Source of the DNA: Epiperipatus broadwayi
Taxonomy: Eukaryota > Onychophora > Udeonychophora > Euonychophora > Peripatidae
Direction: 5' to 3'
Assembly (NCBI GenBank): GCA_028023455.1
Contig: JAQFVV010000207.1
Span: 898,208 to 962,207 of the forward strand
Length of the DNA: 64,000 nucleotides
Position 1 is the stretch's first letter, and every line of letters starts with the position of its first letter. The notes below the pieces were generated by a model that did not search any database, had not been told where the DNA came from, and was given only the letters and a program-made list of their open reading frames with translations. This document shows, piece after piece, positions 1 to 12,840 of this stretch. Made by a program: the position numbers and the translations under genes.

Positions 1-1470
1 TTACATCTGCATATTTTTTGTCCCTATCATTGTTTTAAACAGCAACTTTAATCCATTAACTAAAAAGTTTCTAATTATGGCGCTATGCTTTTAATTGCAT
101 ATGATTTTACATTACTTTTAATTACAGTTTTGAATTTACAATTGTTTTGAATTTTCAATATTTTCTACAGATAACAATTAACACATTAACGCATATTTCA
201 AATCAGAACTAACATTTGGTATTTACAAAGGTAAACAAATACTTATAATTTTCATTGAATTTTAATGATAAAAAATAAACACTAAATATTTAATCAATTT
301 CTACGTTTTCGTGCAATTACCAGATATAACAGGAAAATATGTCAGAGAATAGAACATATCAAAAAGCTGTGATTAGACATGTTGATGCATTTTAGAAAAA
401 AAAAATTGCTACAGAGGTTTAAAAGCTACATCGTAAATATCAAACGAATAAAATAATGGACAGACATAGCCTATATATATATTTGTGTTTCACCGTTTAC
501 AGATTGTTTTTTTAGTCATCGCAAAACACATCTTTAGTATATTATTATTATTTATTTATCTTGGAGTGGTTATACTCGTTCGCAATTGGCTGATGATGAT
601 GTTAAAAACTGTATCCCATTGATTCCCAATACAATTTATTACGAGTGCCAATTTTACTATATATCTAAGATATTTTACTATTCATTAATTGTAATTTAGA
701 AGTTTGAAAATAGAGAAATAAATTCATTTAATATTTAACATTTCTTTATAAAGGAATTCAGAAAAGAGTTCGGATCAGATTTTACATTTGATTTTAAACA
801 AATGGATGTCAAAAATCAATGAGATATTTGGGAAAAGAAACGGAAAAATAACTCTTATAATTGAATGATTTTAATGTCCGCTGGAGGTTAATTAGCAGTA
901 AATTCTTAAGCATTATTCTGAAGGTTGATCGGACGACTGAATAAGAAAATTCAAGCGATGACAAGCTTAAGTCCGCAAATGATGTAACGTCTTTTCCACA
1001 GTTGAACAATCTTTCTAATGGAACAGACGGGTAAGATTCCCACATCAAATCCAAATGATTGCTGTCATTGGAAAGGAAAATGATGGAAACTTTAAAAATA
1101 AAATAGAAAGAGGTCTCTTACGAACAAAAGATAAGCAAGGTCACGTGCTAATAAACTAGTACTTTTTTCCGTCCTTGTTTAAAAAATCATTTACTGGGTA
1201 GATAAAATCACCCTATAAAACGATAAGATTATTAACTATTGGTTTAAAATTAATTACAAGAAAAAGTTTGTCAGAAAAGTACATTTTATTTATAAAACTT
1301 TGTGAAGTCATTATAATACGAAATATATTATTTATACCTGCCTGGAATAGAGCAATGTCCTTTCCACCAACTTTCAAAGACAGTAAAAAAAAAGGTCATT
1401 ATGCATAAAGCTTTCTAATTGGTATGTGCAAAAAAAAATCGTGGTTTTATTATTTAAATATGGATAATGT
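1..1470. other. AT-rich non-coding stretch, nothing recognised
   Basis: No coding region, RNA gene or clear repeat is visible. Homopolymer A/T runs are frequent. The short open frame at 809-1054 (-) has no recognisable domain and is not called. Confidence 0.6.
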
Positions 1471-1740
1471 CGCGCAGTGGGTTGATGCAATGGTGGGATT
1501 GCAAACCCTAGAGCTCAAAATCTGCAATTCATAGTTCCAGATCTGTGCTCAAACTTTTTATGAACTGAACAATTTTACAGTTCCACTTCATTAGATTTTG
1601 ATGTATATTAAAATATATATTTAAATATATGTGTGATTTGGTTCAATAATAAATTCTGAGGTTCATGTTCTAAAGATTGCGACCCAATCTGTTATTTCTG
1701 GTGCTCAATCTTTTTATGAATTCACAAGTAATAAAATTGA
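1471..1740 (+). repeat. two tRNA-derived SINE-like fragments sharing a 3' tail
   Basis: The first unit (about 1471-1570) has a degenerate A-box-like stretch (cgcgcagtgggttgatgc) and a B-box-like gttccagat, then a tail reading gtgctcaaactttttatgaa. The second unit (about 1661-1740) repeats the tail (ggtgctcaatctttttatga) and continues into cacaagtaataaaattg. Two more units with the same tail lie at 12.6-12.8 kb, which supports a dispersed short family. Internal promoter boxes are degenerate, so activity is not implied. The SINE assignment is inference from box-like motifs plus the recurring tail. Confidence 0.45.
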
Positions 1741-1893
1741 ATTATTTTTTAAAATCAAAATGGGTTAGATACCCATTATCTAACCAATAATTAAATGGTT
1801 AACTACTGGTTAATAGTATGGCTACCTGAACAATATTTCTAAATTTTCTGAAACTATAAAACTCTTTCAAGTTTTATTCAGACATATTTTGTT

Positions 1894-2025
1894 TAAAACA
1901 GGCAAAACTCACTATACATATTGCCACTCACAGCAAGCTAGAGTAATCAATATGTATAATGAGTTTTGCCTGTTTTAATAACAATTATAAGCAAGCATAA
2001 GAAATGGTGATCATGTGATGTTTAT
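1894..2025 (+). mobile_element. short hairpin MITE (family C), copy 1
   Basis: An inverted repeat of about 25 bp begins aaaacaggcaaaactca near 1895 and closes as tgagttttgcctgtttt near 1977. A 30-base centre reads gcaagctagagtaatcaat. The 3' flank (1979-2025) is shared with the copy at 14.4-14.7 kb (agaaatggtgat, catgtgatgttta), so the repeat unit is longer than the hairpin. A TTAA lies at both edges here but not at the second copy, so the superfamily is undecided. Confidence 0.6.
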
Positions 2026-2029
2026 TGGC

Positions 2030-3534
2030 CTTATTTTGTTTCTGAGTGATCTATGTTAAAATTTACCAGGTTGCCCAGGAACTTTGATTGCTTTAGATGT
2101 TAAAAGAGTTTATAGCATGTTAATATTAAATACATAAATGACATATAAAGAACATATAAAAATATAAAATATAACCATATAAATAAATTTAAATTGTATT
2201 TGAAAAACCCATCCTCCTTACGTCATTATGTCCCAATGATCAATCATTAAACATCAAGAAACATAATTTATAGGAAACTGTTTGATATTATGAGTTTAAG
2301 ATTTTTGTCTATTAAATAATCCATATTCTGAACTAAAAGACTGGGATCTGAAATTAAAAACCATTATCATGGCAAGAAGGAAAAGCAAAATATTTTATGA
2401 ATATTCAGAAGTAACAGATATTACCAAAATACCAAGTAAATGATCACTCTACTATTCCATTAATTATTTTCATTGTTTTAATTTTTTTTTTTCAAATCCT
2501 CCTAGATAGATGTTAAAAGACAAAATTCAAGTTTTGATAATAATCTAATATTTTAATAAAGAAAATGTGTACAATAAAAAATCAGTTGTAAAAATATCTC
2601 TTTCAATCTTTTTTGGCATATCTCATCTCGCTTTTAAATAATGGACTATTCCAGATTCCTTTGTTATCATAATCAGATTGAGCATTCATTGCTATTAACC
2701 ATGCATATATAAAAAGATAACGTATAGTCAATGGCAAGAACAGGCCAATATGCAATGATGCTGACTGAATCCAAATAATTTCATGAAGGTTGGAGATCTG
2801 GTAATAAATAGTCAGCCTTTTTGAAGGTAAGACCAAAAAAACAATTGTCAAAACTGAATGAGAATGACCTCGTTCTCTCTATATGGTCGAAGGAAATTGA
2901 TGGTAACCTGAATAGCAGTGATTGTTTTCCAAACTATAACTATTTAATCTAACAGTTACACAATGAGGTAGGTTTATGTTTAGGACTGGAAGCTGCCAGA
3001 ACCAAAATTGATTTGAGTCAAGCAGTTGTAATTGCTAAAAAGTGTAATACTTTTACATGCAAAAGTAATTAATTATCTGTTCTGATTAATTTTTTTTAGA
3101 TATGTACTATTATGCCAGACAAACATACTCCTGGAACTTGTTTCCAAAAGGTTGTAAAGTTATAACCCAAGACAATAGTTGATGATCAAAAGCAACTGTG
3201 TACACTAAGAATTTTCTGTTACAATTTCAGAATCCCACTCAGTGATTACAATTTATTGACCTACCTATAAGTGAAGATTATATTCAAGTGAAGGAAAAAA
3301 ATTGTGAATTGGAAAACATATGTCTAACCTTTGATTAATATTATTGCATTTCATGAAGTCAGTTGAAAACTAAATAAACAATTGATTTGAGAAATAAACA
3401 TATATTTTACTACAAATAAGCCCATTATAAATAAAGAATTGAGGAACAACATGGTGGAAAATGACTGTGTATCAGGCAAAATAACAAGATTAATTGCTTA
3501 ATGTTAATAAAAAAAAATCAAGTATAGATAATTC
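2030..3534. other. non-coding, nothing recognised
   Basis: AT-rich sequence without a supported gene or repeat. The open frame at 2603-2851 (-) is short and featureless. Confidence 0.55.
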
Positions 3535-3927
3535 ATAGAAACTTTTGAAAAACTATTGAAGAGGTGTGCAGTATACTCATCTCATCTAATGATAGATTTT
3601 GCAAATGGTTTTAATATATATTTTCATAATATTACTTTAATCTATCTTTTTTATTGCTGTTATCATCATCATCCAAGTTTCCATTTCTGTGATCCATAGT
3701 GTCTTTTTTTCACATTCATCCATTTCACACAAGATCTTTTACAATTTCTTGGGATTTAATGACGTCAGTAATACTGTATATTATTATTTTTTTCGTTAGA
3801 TTAAAATGGTAATGGATGTGGAAGCATTTAAATGATCATCATTTCTATAAATATTTCTTTATAATTAAAATAAATAAGATATTTTTACATATGAATGAAC
3901 ATCACCTGACAAATTAATTAAACACAA
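3535..3927. repeat. 390-bp dispersed repeat, copy 1, containing an RTE LINE tail
   Basis: This block is nearly identical to 10723-11113 in the same orientation, with only scattered substitutions and 1-2 base indels. Both begin at atagaaacttttgaaaaac and end at ttaattaaacacaa. Inside, around 3661-3765, is minus-strand RTE 3'-end sequence: a TCATCATCATC tail followed by cttttacaatttcttggga, matching the 3' coding end of other RTE copies here. An 8-base palindrome tgacgtca also lies inside. The rest of the unit is unidentified, so this looks like a composite repeat that carries an RTE fragment. Confidence 0.75.
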
Positions 3928-6900
3928 AAATTTTAAGTATATAAAAGAAATTTTGGTACTTATGTATCAGACCTGATATGCCTTTTCATATCTGTGACAC
4001 TCCGCCCATAAATTTCTAACCCTGCATTCCTGTCAAATAAACCCTGTAATCTTATCAAATACTGTGAATACCAGAATTTCTGACAAACACATTACAATAG
4101 TAAATAAAAACTGTGAGCTTTTGTTTTATTGTGTGAATTGAGGATAGAACAGTGGTGACTCTTATGGAAGAGATCAAACAAAATATGGAAGAGAGCTTGA
4201 TAATTTATACAGATTGCTGAAAATCATATAAAACTGAAGAACTATGATCTGCTGGTGGAGACTGCATGAAGAAGATGATGCATTTGTTTGCATTCTAGAC
4301 AATATTAAAATAATTTGACCATCTCATTGATTTCATTTTAATAAAAGTTTACTTTTTTTTTTTTTTATCTTTTGATTAAAGTTTACAATTTTTTTCAAAT
4401 TCAGCTCTCCAACTGAACAAATCATATGGGCCTGAACTTAATTCAGGTACACCATATATTAATAGGCTTAGCAATTTAATTTAGCCAAAGCCCCCAACAG
4501 CAAAACAATAAATTGATTAATAAGTTTTAATAGTTTATAATAGTTTACTACAAAAATATTCTAATTATTTTGCCTTTAAAGTAATGCTAAGACATTGCAC
4601 ATTTTTTTAACCACAAAAAATAATGATTTCTTATTTTCAATAGATTAAATATATTTTAAATATACAAAATAATACATAAATTTGTTTTAATTCAATTACT
4701 GGTTATTTATAACACAAATAGGATAATCAATTTATTATGATCTTATGAACAACTTATTACTTATAATCATCTATATATGGACAAAACAAATCATTAAGTA
4801 GAAATCTACTGTAATTATTTAAACCTTTATTTTAGAATTACTAAGATTTCTTTATCATTATTTATATACAGACAGTTCTCTACTTTTATACATTTTGCTT
4901 CCATACAATTTATTTTGTACACATTTCATACTTTCAATTTTTAGTGATAAAAAACACCCTTCCCCAAAAAAAAACCCCCCCCGCCTAAGCCCCCCTTTGT
5001 GGGGAGGTGGTCCCCCCGTAAATGACAAAATGCAGATACTTTCATGTAATGATTCTGCTTCTCATGGATGATTAGTTATTACTCCCTCCACATCTCTCTG
5101 ACATTAATGATGTCCATGTTCCTTGTCACAGGCTCAGCTTGAGCAGAGATGCTTTGAGTTAACGTGTTGATAAGCTGTGTCTTATCAAAACGTGTGTTAT
5201 CACTTTATGTACATTTCTGTTTTGGTGAAAAAATTCACCTTTATTAATTCATAAACATGAATAAAAATGAAATAATAGCAGTGTTGATACAGACAAAATG
5301 AAATCAATGACTTACTATCTTCATACAATCAAGACAAAGATGGCAAATTTTTTGCTTCAATTTTTCATTTGTATAATTTAAGATGGCTGACAATATGTTC
5401 AATTGTGAAAAACGAACAAAATTAAGGAATATTTCCAAATTCATACACTGTCAAGTTAATCTTTATTATGTTTTAAAATTTTTTTTTAAAATATTATTCA
5501 TCTAGATCTTATACTGTACATAGCCTAATTTTTTCCTCAATTAAAATTAAAAAATATTGTTAAAGTATGAAAATTTATTATATATTAAGAATTCTCTAAA
5601 CTTGTTTTAAAAATAGAAAGACAACACTTAACAGCAACATACTGAGATAATTATGTGTCTCATAGCATGCAATAACATAGCAGGGTGTGTGTATATATAT
5701 AAATTGAAAGGAAAAGTAAAAATAAACACACAAAAAAAATTGTAGATATTTTTTTTATTTTTCACTGGAATAACAGTTAAGGATTAAATAATTTTGAATT
5801 TAAAAATAAAATTATAAATTAAACATTTAAAAAGGTTTAATTAATATTTTATTAATTCTGATTTTGAAATTAAAACAAGCATGTTTCTATGTTACAATAG
5901 ATATACTGGTAATTATAAAATTCCACTATTTTAATTAAAGAATTTTTTTAAATTAAAGCTTATATAACATATTTTGATAAAAGTCCTACCAACTTGTTTT
6001 TGAAAGGATTAAAATGAATGAAAAATAGTTATTAACTTGTTTCAAGTAAGATAAACAAAACTTACTTTTAATCACTGTCTTTTTAAAATTCCATCTTGAC
6101 TATAAAATGGTTGGAAAAAGATTAGAGGTGTTTTTACAGATTCTAACAGCATGATGACTATGAAGTTATAACTATAGGAAAGAGACAATGTATTCAGCCA
6201 CTGCTAGTTTACAATAGTAGTGTTTGGATTTATATGGAAGATCCAGATTTTATGTGATTTATAGCCTGTATATATGTATTATATGACCTAGACTAAAAGA
6301 AGTTCACTGCAAGCTAACAATTAATGGATTATATATTCCCAATGATGACAATAAGCCAGACTATGCTTTTAGAAAGGACCAGCTTACTAAGAGATTACCA
6401 TGCTATGTGTACAATTTTTTAATATGCAAAGAAGCACAGGTGAAGGTACTGCATTATGTATATAAAGTACATACAGATCAAATAATTTTTGAATAAATTA
6501 TTCAACTAAAACTAGAATAATGAAAAATAAAATAAATGACCATTTCATTTTATTTATTAAAAGTGAAACTCACAGGAACATTTTTTAATGAAAATGACAA
6601 TTGTTAAAATCTCTAATTTAAAAGTAAAATAATGTCTAAAAACAAAGACTGATTCATAAATGAATTTATTTTGCAATTTAAAAGAAAAAGTAAACTTAGA
6701 AAATCTTACTATAAATGAAGAAACAAGAAGCCAAAGATTTTTTTTTTTAAGAAAGGACTTTCCAAACTGAATTTGATAATTTTTTTAAAAAAAAAACAAC
6801 AACTGTTTTTTATCAATGGAAATAATGAATTAATTAATAACTTTGATTCATATTACCTATTTTTTATATACACACATACATGTTAATTATATATATATAT

Positions 6901-7129
6901 TTTACATTAAATTAATTATGTCTTGTGAAAATATTTTATTGGAATAAGTTCATTTATTATCTAATAAAATATCATTGGGTTATAAATGTCAGTGTGTACA
7001 CACATTTCCATGTGCCCACACATATATGTTAAATTAGTCATTAATTAATTAACTCCTTTTTCAAATATTATCCCTTATTAATATTTTTTTCTTTTTAAAA
7101 AATTATTGTTCTATAATTTTTGATATTAT
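3928..7129. other. non-coding stretch with one C/G-rich patch
   Basis: No gene supported. AT-rich throughout except for an abrupt C/G-rich patch at about 4957-5022. Short (TA)n tracts occur near 5692 and 6885. Confidence 0.55.
4957..5022. other. abrupt C-rich/G-rich patch
   Basis: Runs of C alternate with a G-rich segment (ttgtggggaggtggtccccc) inside very AT-rich surroundings. The segment can partly fold on itself (cccccc against tggggagg). It may be a relic repeat edge or an assembly/polishing artefact. No function is assigned. Confidence 0.4.
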
Positions 7130-10040
7130 GTTTGGATTTTCTTGTTTTTTATATAAACATTCGTGGGATGAGAACTAAGACTGCAAAACTGTAGCAGTCT
7201 TTCAGTTCTGAAAATTTTGATATTTTTATATCAAAAATATGACTTTCCCATTACATTGTGATGATATTTTTATGGATGAAGGGTTTTAAGTACTTTAAAC
7301 AGATAGACTTTCTGATAGTATTTCCAGAGGTGGAGGCATGTTCATTGCCCTTAAAGATAATTTTATACATAAGGGTATTCCTATTTCATCACCATCTTGA
7401 AAAGCTACTTGGTGTGAAATATGCTTGGAAACTGTTAAAATTTCTTTTAGGTAGTGTCTATATAAAATCAACATTATCCTGTTCAGAATTTAGTCAATTA
7501 TTTTGTGTTTTGAAGAGTTTTTAATCAAATACAAAACATACATTTATATTACTAGTGATTTTTATATTCCCAATTTAAACTCAGGTAATATTTTAAAACA
7601 TTCACTCTTCTTCCATCTAAAATATTGAAAATGATAAAATTTTATTATTTTTTAAATCGAAAACAATTTAATCCTACACTAATTTCATCAATCACACATT
7701 AAGACTATATTGATAGTAATTTCCCTACAGTTGAATGTTAAACTACTTTTTTTTCTTTTTCCATTCCTTAGAATTTTATATTAATGTTCAATTTAATAGG
7801 ATTTGCCCTTTCAGCACTATTAATAAAAATTATAAAAAGGGAAATTATTTGGATCTTTGTTTAGAATTATTTAGTTTTAACTAGAAAGGTTTTTATTCTC
7901 CTTTAGATGTAGATTGTGTGAAGTTTTTGAACAATCATCTAGTGAGCTAATTGACAAATATAAGTAATCATTTTCCTTTCTGGTTTTCAATCTCTCTTAA
8001 AGATATTCTTTAAAAGGAAACCATTTCATTATCAGAAATACAATACTGGAAAACAAAGACCTTAATTTCCTATAATAATTTTCTAAGATAAGTGTTTATT
8101 TGCTTCCAAAAAAAAATATTAATTTATTTAAACTTTTTATTATTTTTTTATAAAGTTTAAATAAGTTAATCTTTTCTTTGAAAATAAATAAATGCTTATC
8201 ATAGAATTACATAGTAAAGAAAAAGAAGTAAAAAATGTTATAGAATTATAACAATTTTGTTTATAATAAAAGATTATCCAAGGTTATATATTACAGAGAT
8301 TTTCAAAAATTCATACAATGTACTGAAACTTGCACTTTTGATAATCCTAAACAATTTTGATTTCATGGTCAAAGATTTAGGTATTATTAAAAGAAAATTA
8401 CAGAGTAATAAATTCAAATCTAGTTACATATAATTTTTCTCAAAACTTTCTAAACAATCAAAATCTGTTACACAACTCATTGAAAATAATGATCTTATCG
8501 AAGAAAAGGTAGCATTTAAACAATGTATTGAATCTGGTATAACTTTTGCTATTAAGAAACATAAATTACACTCTAGCATAGGCCTTGACAATATTCCAGA
8601 TTTCCTTTATTATCAATGTGCTGAATATATTGCTTCTCTTTTGTTCATTTTTAATTGCTCCTTAAAAAATTGTACTTTCCCCAAATCCTTTAAACTTACT
8701 AATGTTGTACCTATTATTGAGAAAAAAATCCAGGAATTTAGTAAGTAATTATAGGCTGAATATTTGAAAGTTGCTTTTTACTTAATAGGCCTATTGAAAT
8801 AAATCTTCTAACTATTTTTGATCACATTTTAAATTTAATTGAAGGTCAATCTAGGTTGGGTGTTATATCTAAAGCCTTTGATAGAATTAATCATAAATTT
8901 TTTTTAGAAAGTTTTTCAGATTAGGTTTTCCCATAAGTTTAATTAATTAGTTTAACTCTTTTTTTGAATACTGAATGTATATCTTGTGTAAAGTTTAACA
9001 GTAAATTATCATAACGCCTTTATTGCTTCACTGAGGTGGCTACAGGCAGTGTTCTTGCATCATTATTATTTAATGAATACACTGGATAACTCAAAAATTA
9101 TATTAAATCCTCACACTGTCTATATTATGCAGATAATTGCAAGATTTTCAAGTATATCTGTTTAATTAATGACTGTAATTTACTTCAAAGAGGTATAAAT
9201 AATTTCTTGAAATGGTGTGAAAATAATCATATAAATATAAACATGAATAAGTAATCCATTGTCTCTTACTCTAAGAAATCTGAAATCATAAGATTTTTCT
9301 ACTATATCTATATGTCTAAAATCATCAAAAGGGTCTAAGAATAATATTTTCTAGTAACAGCTGTCTTTTCATCATCACATTGCTATTGCGATAAACAAAG
9401 CTCTCAAAGTTACATGAGCCATTTATAGATATTGAAAAGTAAATAATAAGTGCACTAAATTAAACTTTTTATATCTTTGATACTTCCCATCTTGGAGTGG
9501 ATCAATTATATGGAATCCTCATTCCAAGATAGATATCATAAAAATTCAATCTGTTTTTGACAAATTTTTTAAATTAAATAATCTAAATCATGATCAGTTT
9601 ATTGAGTTTATGCTGAGATGAAAATCAAAAGATCTTCAATGTCTGCATAAAATTATTACCCAGAATATTTCAGCATTTAAAGTTAAGTATTAACAAAACA
9701 GCATTATAATAATCGTATTCACAATAGTTTTGTTGAACTTAAAATTTCTAAGTCTAAAAGAAAGTATTGAATTAATTTAGCCAGAACTTATAATAAAGAC
9801 TTTGCAAATAAAGATATTTTTCATTGAAATTTTAAGCAATTCATCTTAAAAGTATATTTTTAATCCTATTTGGTGTATTACCATTTTACTTACTTGTTCG
9901 TTTCATTTTTTTTCCTTTGTTTCTTTTTTTTATTTATGCTAACCTATATTTGCATATGTTAATTAACTCACTGTGCAATCTATAATTAGTTAAATGCTAT
10001 GGATATGTTGATTAAATAAAAAAATTGAATTGAATTATTA
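7130..10040 (+). mobile_element. Jockey-type LINE, nearly full-length ORF2 region, heavily mutated
   Basis: A decayed non-LTR retrotransposon can be followed across frames. Near 7160 the translation gives NIRGMRTKTAKL, the usual start of the apurinic-type endonuclease domain, and near 7330 a GGGMFIALKDNFIHKG-like stretch. Endonuclease-like sequence continues to about 8000. The reverse-transcriptase part follows: a GLDNIPDFLYYQCAEYI segment near 8580, a SKAFDRINHKF box near 8870, a YYADNCKIF catalytic-box relic near 9125, and NFLKWCENNHININMNK near 9205. The element ends with a tail (aaaaaaattgaattgaatt near 10018) of the kind seen in Jockey/CR1-type LINEs. Many stops and frameshifts mean it is inactive. 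Family membership is by motif reading only; the exact clade is not resolved. Confidence 0.75.
8550..9330 (+). pseudogene. reverse transcriptase domain relic of the Jockey-type LINE
   Basis: Successive frames give the recognisable RT blocks in the right order: the fingers-type GLDNIPDF segment, the KAFDRINHKF palm box, and a Y-A-D-N box where an active enzyme has Y-x-D-D. The second catalytic aspartate is therefore replaced by asparagine as read. Several in-frame stops and frame changes separate the blocks. The neighbouring 5' endonuclease and 3' tail place it inside the 7.1-10.0 kb element. Confidence 0.7.
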
Positions 10041-10422
10041 CTATTATTTTTAAATTCGTATTACAAAAACAAAGTTTAACGCTTTTGATAACAATATTGC
10101 AACAATTTTTCTGAAAATATGCATGAAATTGTCCACAAATAAATGTGACGTAAGATCTATTTTTAATTGTATTCATTTTATTCGTGGAGTAAACTAATCT
10201 GTAAGCTGTCCAAAATATAATGTTTCTGAATGCGCATGTTTAAATATATTCTAATTAATCCGTCGCATACCATACATATAATAGCTAATGTTTAAAAAGA
10301 GTATACGATTATATGTGTATATTTGTTTATGTATCAATATATGCTCAAATTCACTTACAGTGCATCACTAAAGAAAATTAATAATAATATACAAAGAAAA
10401 TCGAAGAACAAAAAGTTAATTG

Positions 10423-10451
10423 TGAGATTAGTGAGGAAACTAATCTCACAT
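10423..10451. other. perfect short hairpin
   Basis: tgtgagattagt pairs with actaatctcaca across a 5-base loop (gagga or similar). The outer bases ttaa on both sides extend the symmetry imperfectly. Too short to assign; possibly a small MITE relic. Confidence 0.5.
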
Positions 10452-10722
10452 TAGTTAATTTACATGAAAATTTACATATTATTTTGAAATATTTTAGCAA
10501 AGAACTTTTGAGCATGTCACTGAATTATAAATGTAGATTTCAAACCCGTTTATATAAAGTTATGAAGAATAACTGAAATTAAATGGTGTAAAAATTTATA
10601 ACAACAACAAGAAAAAACATTATCGGTTGATGCTAAAAATATTATATAAAAGTTTCAAAGTCATACAAATTAGATGAAAAAATGAAATACTTTTCCGGAT
10701 TTTTGGAGAGAAAATCGTTAAA

Positions 10723-11113
10723 ATAGAAACTTTTGAAAAACTATTGAAGAGGTGTGCAGTATACTCATCTCATCTAATGATAGATTTTACAAATGGTTTA
10801 ATATATATTTTCATAATATTACTTTAATCTATCTTTTTTATTGTTGTTATCATCATCACCCAAGTTTCCATTTCTGTAATCCACAATGTCTTTTCTTCAC
10901 ATTCATCCATTTCACACAAGATCTTTTACAATTTCTTGGGATTTAATGACGTCAGTAATACTGTATATTATTATTTTTTCGTTAGATTAAAATGGTAATG
11001 GACGTGGAAGCATTTAAATGATCATCATTTCTATAAATATATCTTTATAATTAAAATAAATAGAATATTTTTACAAATGAATTAACATCACCTGACAAAT
11101 TAATTAAACACAA
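10723..11113. repeat. 390-bp dispersed repeat, copy 2, containing an RTE LINE tail
   Basis: Near-identical direct copy of 3535-3927, about 7.2 kb away, with the same start and end junctions and the same internal minus-strand RTE tail fragment. High identity next to badly decayed LINEs suggests recent copying. The open frame at 10752-10946 lies in this repeat and is not a gene. Confidence 0.75.
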
Positions 11114-12429
11114 CTCAAAACTAATTTAAATAACCGTTTATCTTATTTATTCATTGTGGTACTAATGATATCCATTACTATTGGATATAGAGAACTTCGA
11201 TATACGATTTAAGATCTTCAAACTTAAACGTATATTGTTTTGTTAAAAAAATTGAATTACTGTTACTAAAAAATCATTCTTTTTAATACGATTTATTCCT
11301 AAAATGTCGATTTCTGTTTGTGCTGCCCTCTATGTTCAAGTAAGTTTCTTGACAATTTTTTATTTAGTTTTAAACTCCACTCAAAAAATTATACCGGACT
11401 AATTGCATTTATGATAAATAAAGAAAAATATATTACATTTGATAAAGGGAATTTTATCTTATTTTTTGTTCAAAAATTATCTTCTCTTTTATTCTTCTCT
11501 CGTTGTGATTATTTGCTTTGCAGAATTCATTAATCACTTTTGAATTATCGTGTCAAACAGCTGTGACATCTATCCCCTGGGTCCTTGCATAATGTTGTAT
11601 TGTTTTAATCTCTGGACCTTCTGTTAAAATAACTAAATTGTACTTTTTAAAGTTTTTGATTTAAAATTAATTAAATTCTTAGAAATAACTTTTAAATTAG
11701 TAATGACGAGGGAATGTCGGAGATACTTAAGAAAACTGACACGTTTCAGATATTGAGACTCCCAAAGATTTAATATTTTACAAAAAATTTTAAATGACAG
11801 TGAAAAATTGATTTAAAAGAAACAAAGCTGAAAACATATATGTTGTGTCTTAATACTACGCACAAAGTTTGATTAGAACTTCTTAAACGACTTATTCTAG
11901 CATGCTCACACGCACACACCATGCTTGATTAGAACAGATGTGACATATTTTAACTCCCATAATGTTAGAACAAATCATAAATCTATATTATCTTAATGCT
12001 AAATATGAAACTAATTAAAATAAATATATTTTTTTTCTTGTTAAAGAAATTACAATTTTTTTTTGTACATGATGATGAACTATATAGATAACACCAAGGG
12101 AATCCAAACTCATTGAACCGATAACTAATTATTCAAAAATAGCCATAAAGATAATACGCAATTGTAAAACACGTCACACGTATAAGTAATATGTCCCAGA
12201 ACATTCAGCTGATGACAAATCAATGAAATATATATATATTGTAACAAGATTAGTCAATGAAACCGCACTTCTGCATGTAAGTGAACAAATGGATAGGCAC
12301 TCATATCACTGTACAGTATTTTGTTCTGGACTCATTAATGATGGTAATAATCACTAAAGAATTTAAGTGGATCATATGAAAGTGGTGAATGCTGAAATTG
12401 TAACATTTTAACATCAAATTATAATAATT
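11114..12429. other. non-coding, nothing recognised
   Basis: AT-rich, with short featureless open frames (for example 11318-11533) that show no domain. Confidence 0.5.
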
Positions 12430-12580
12430 TGTTATCTATAAATAATGAACAAAAATGCCACATGTGAGAAATTGTGACCTGAGACAACAGATAAATGCTG
12501 GTTCAGCATGGAATGCTATTCTTGAAGATCATTTATTCTTTTCAGATATTTTTGTTCATATGTTTCAGGAATTTGTGGTG
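12430..12580 (+). repeat. MITE family B fragment
   Basis: The segment gataaatgctggttcagcat followed by a T-rich region and tcagatatttttgttcatatg parallels the right half of the hairpin MITE at 51815-52257 and the copy at 17.9-18.2 kb. A short inverted pair (aatgaacaaaaat / atttttgttcat) bounds it. Assigned by similarity to sister copies only. Confidence 0.45.
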
Positions 12581-12617
12581 AAATAAAACTTTGAAAGATG
12601 TGTAATATATATATTGC

Positions 12618-12840
12618 ATGTGTTTATGCCAACTTGTGTTTGGGAGATACCAAGATCGATTCTGGCACTCACAAATATGGCCCATAAACTTCTTATGAAC
12701 TTCCAAGCAATAAAGTCATGCCTTGCTTACCTTGCACAGTTTGGTGCAGTTGATAAAGCATCTGATTTGAGATAAGAAGGTTCCATTTATTCTGGAATTC
12801 TAATTTTTTATGAATACCCAAGTAAGAAAGCCATTAGCCT
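12618..12840 (+). repeat. two tandemly placed tRNA-derived SINE-like units
   Basis: Unit one (12618-12720) has a B-box-like ccaagatcgattctggc near 12650 and the family tail aacttcttatgaacttccaa. Unit two (12735-12838) has an A-box-like tttggtgcagttgataaagc, a B-box-like aaggttccattta and the tail ttttttatgaatacccaagt. The tails match those at 1.5-1.7 kb. I infer a tRNA-derived SINE family; the tRNA of origin is not clear. Confidence 0.5.

Noticed and set aside
3760-3767. tgacgtca as a CREB/ATF-type site (also at 10946 and 25463)
   Set aside because: An 8-base palindrome inside repeats, with no promoter context, so regulatory meaning is not supported.
7258-7524. 88-codon frame as an independent gene
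   Set aside because: The same DNA in other frames reads as LINE endonuclease (GGGMFIALKDNF), so this frame is an off-frame reading of the Jockey element.
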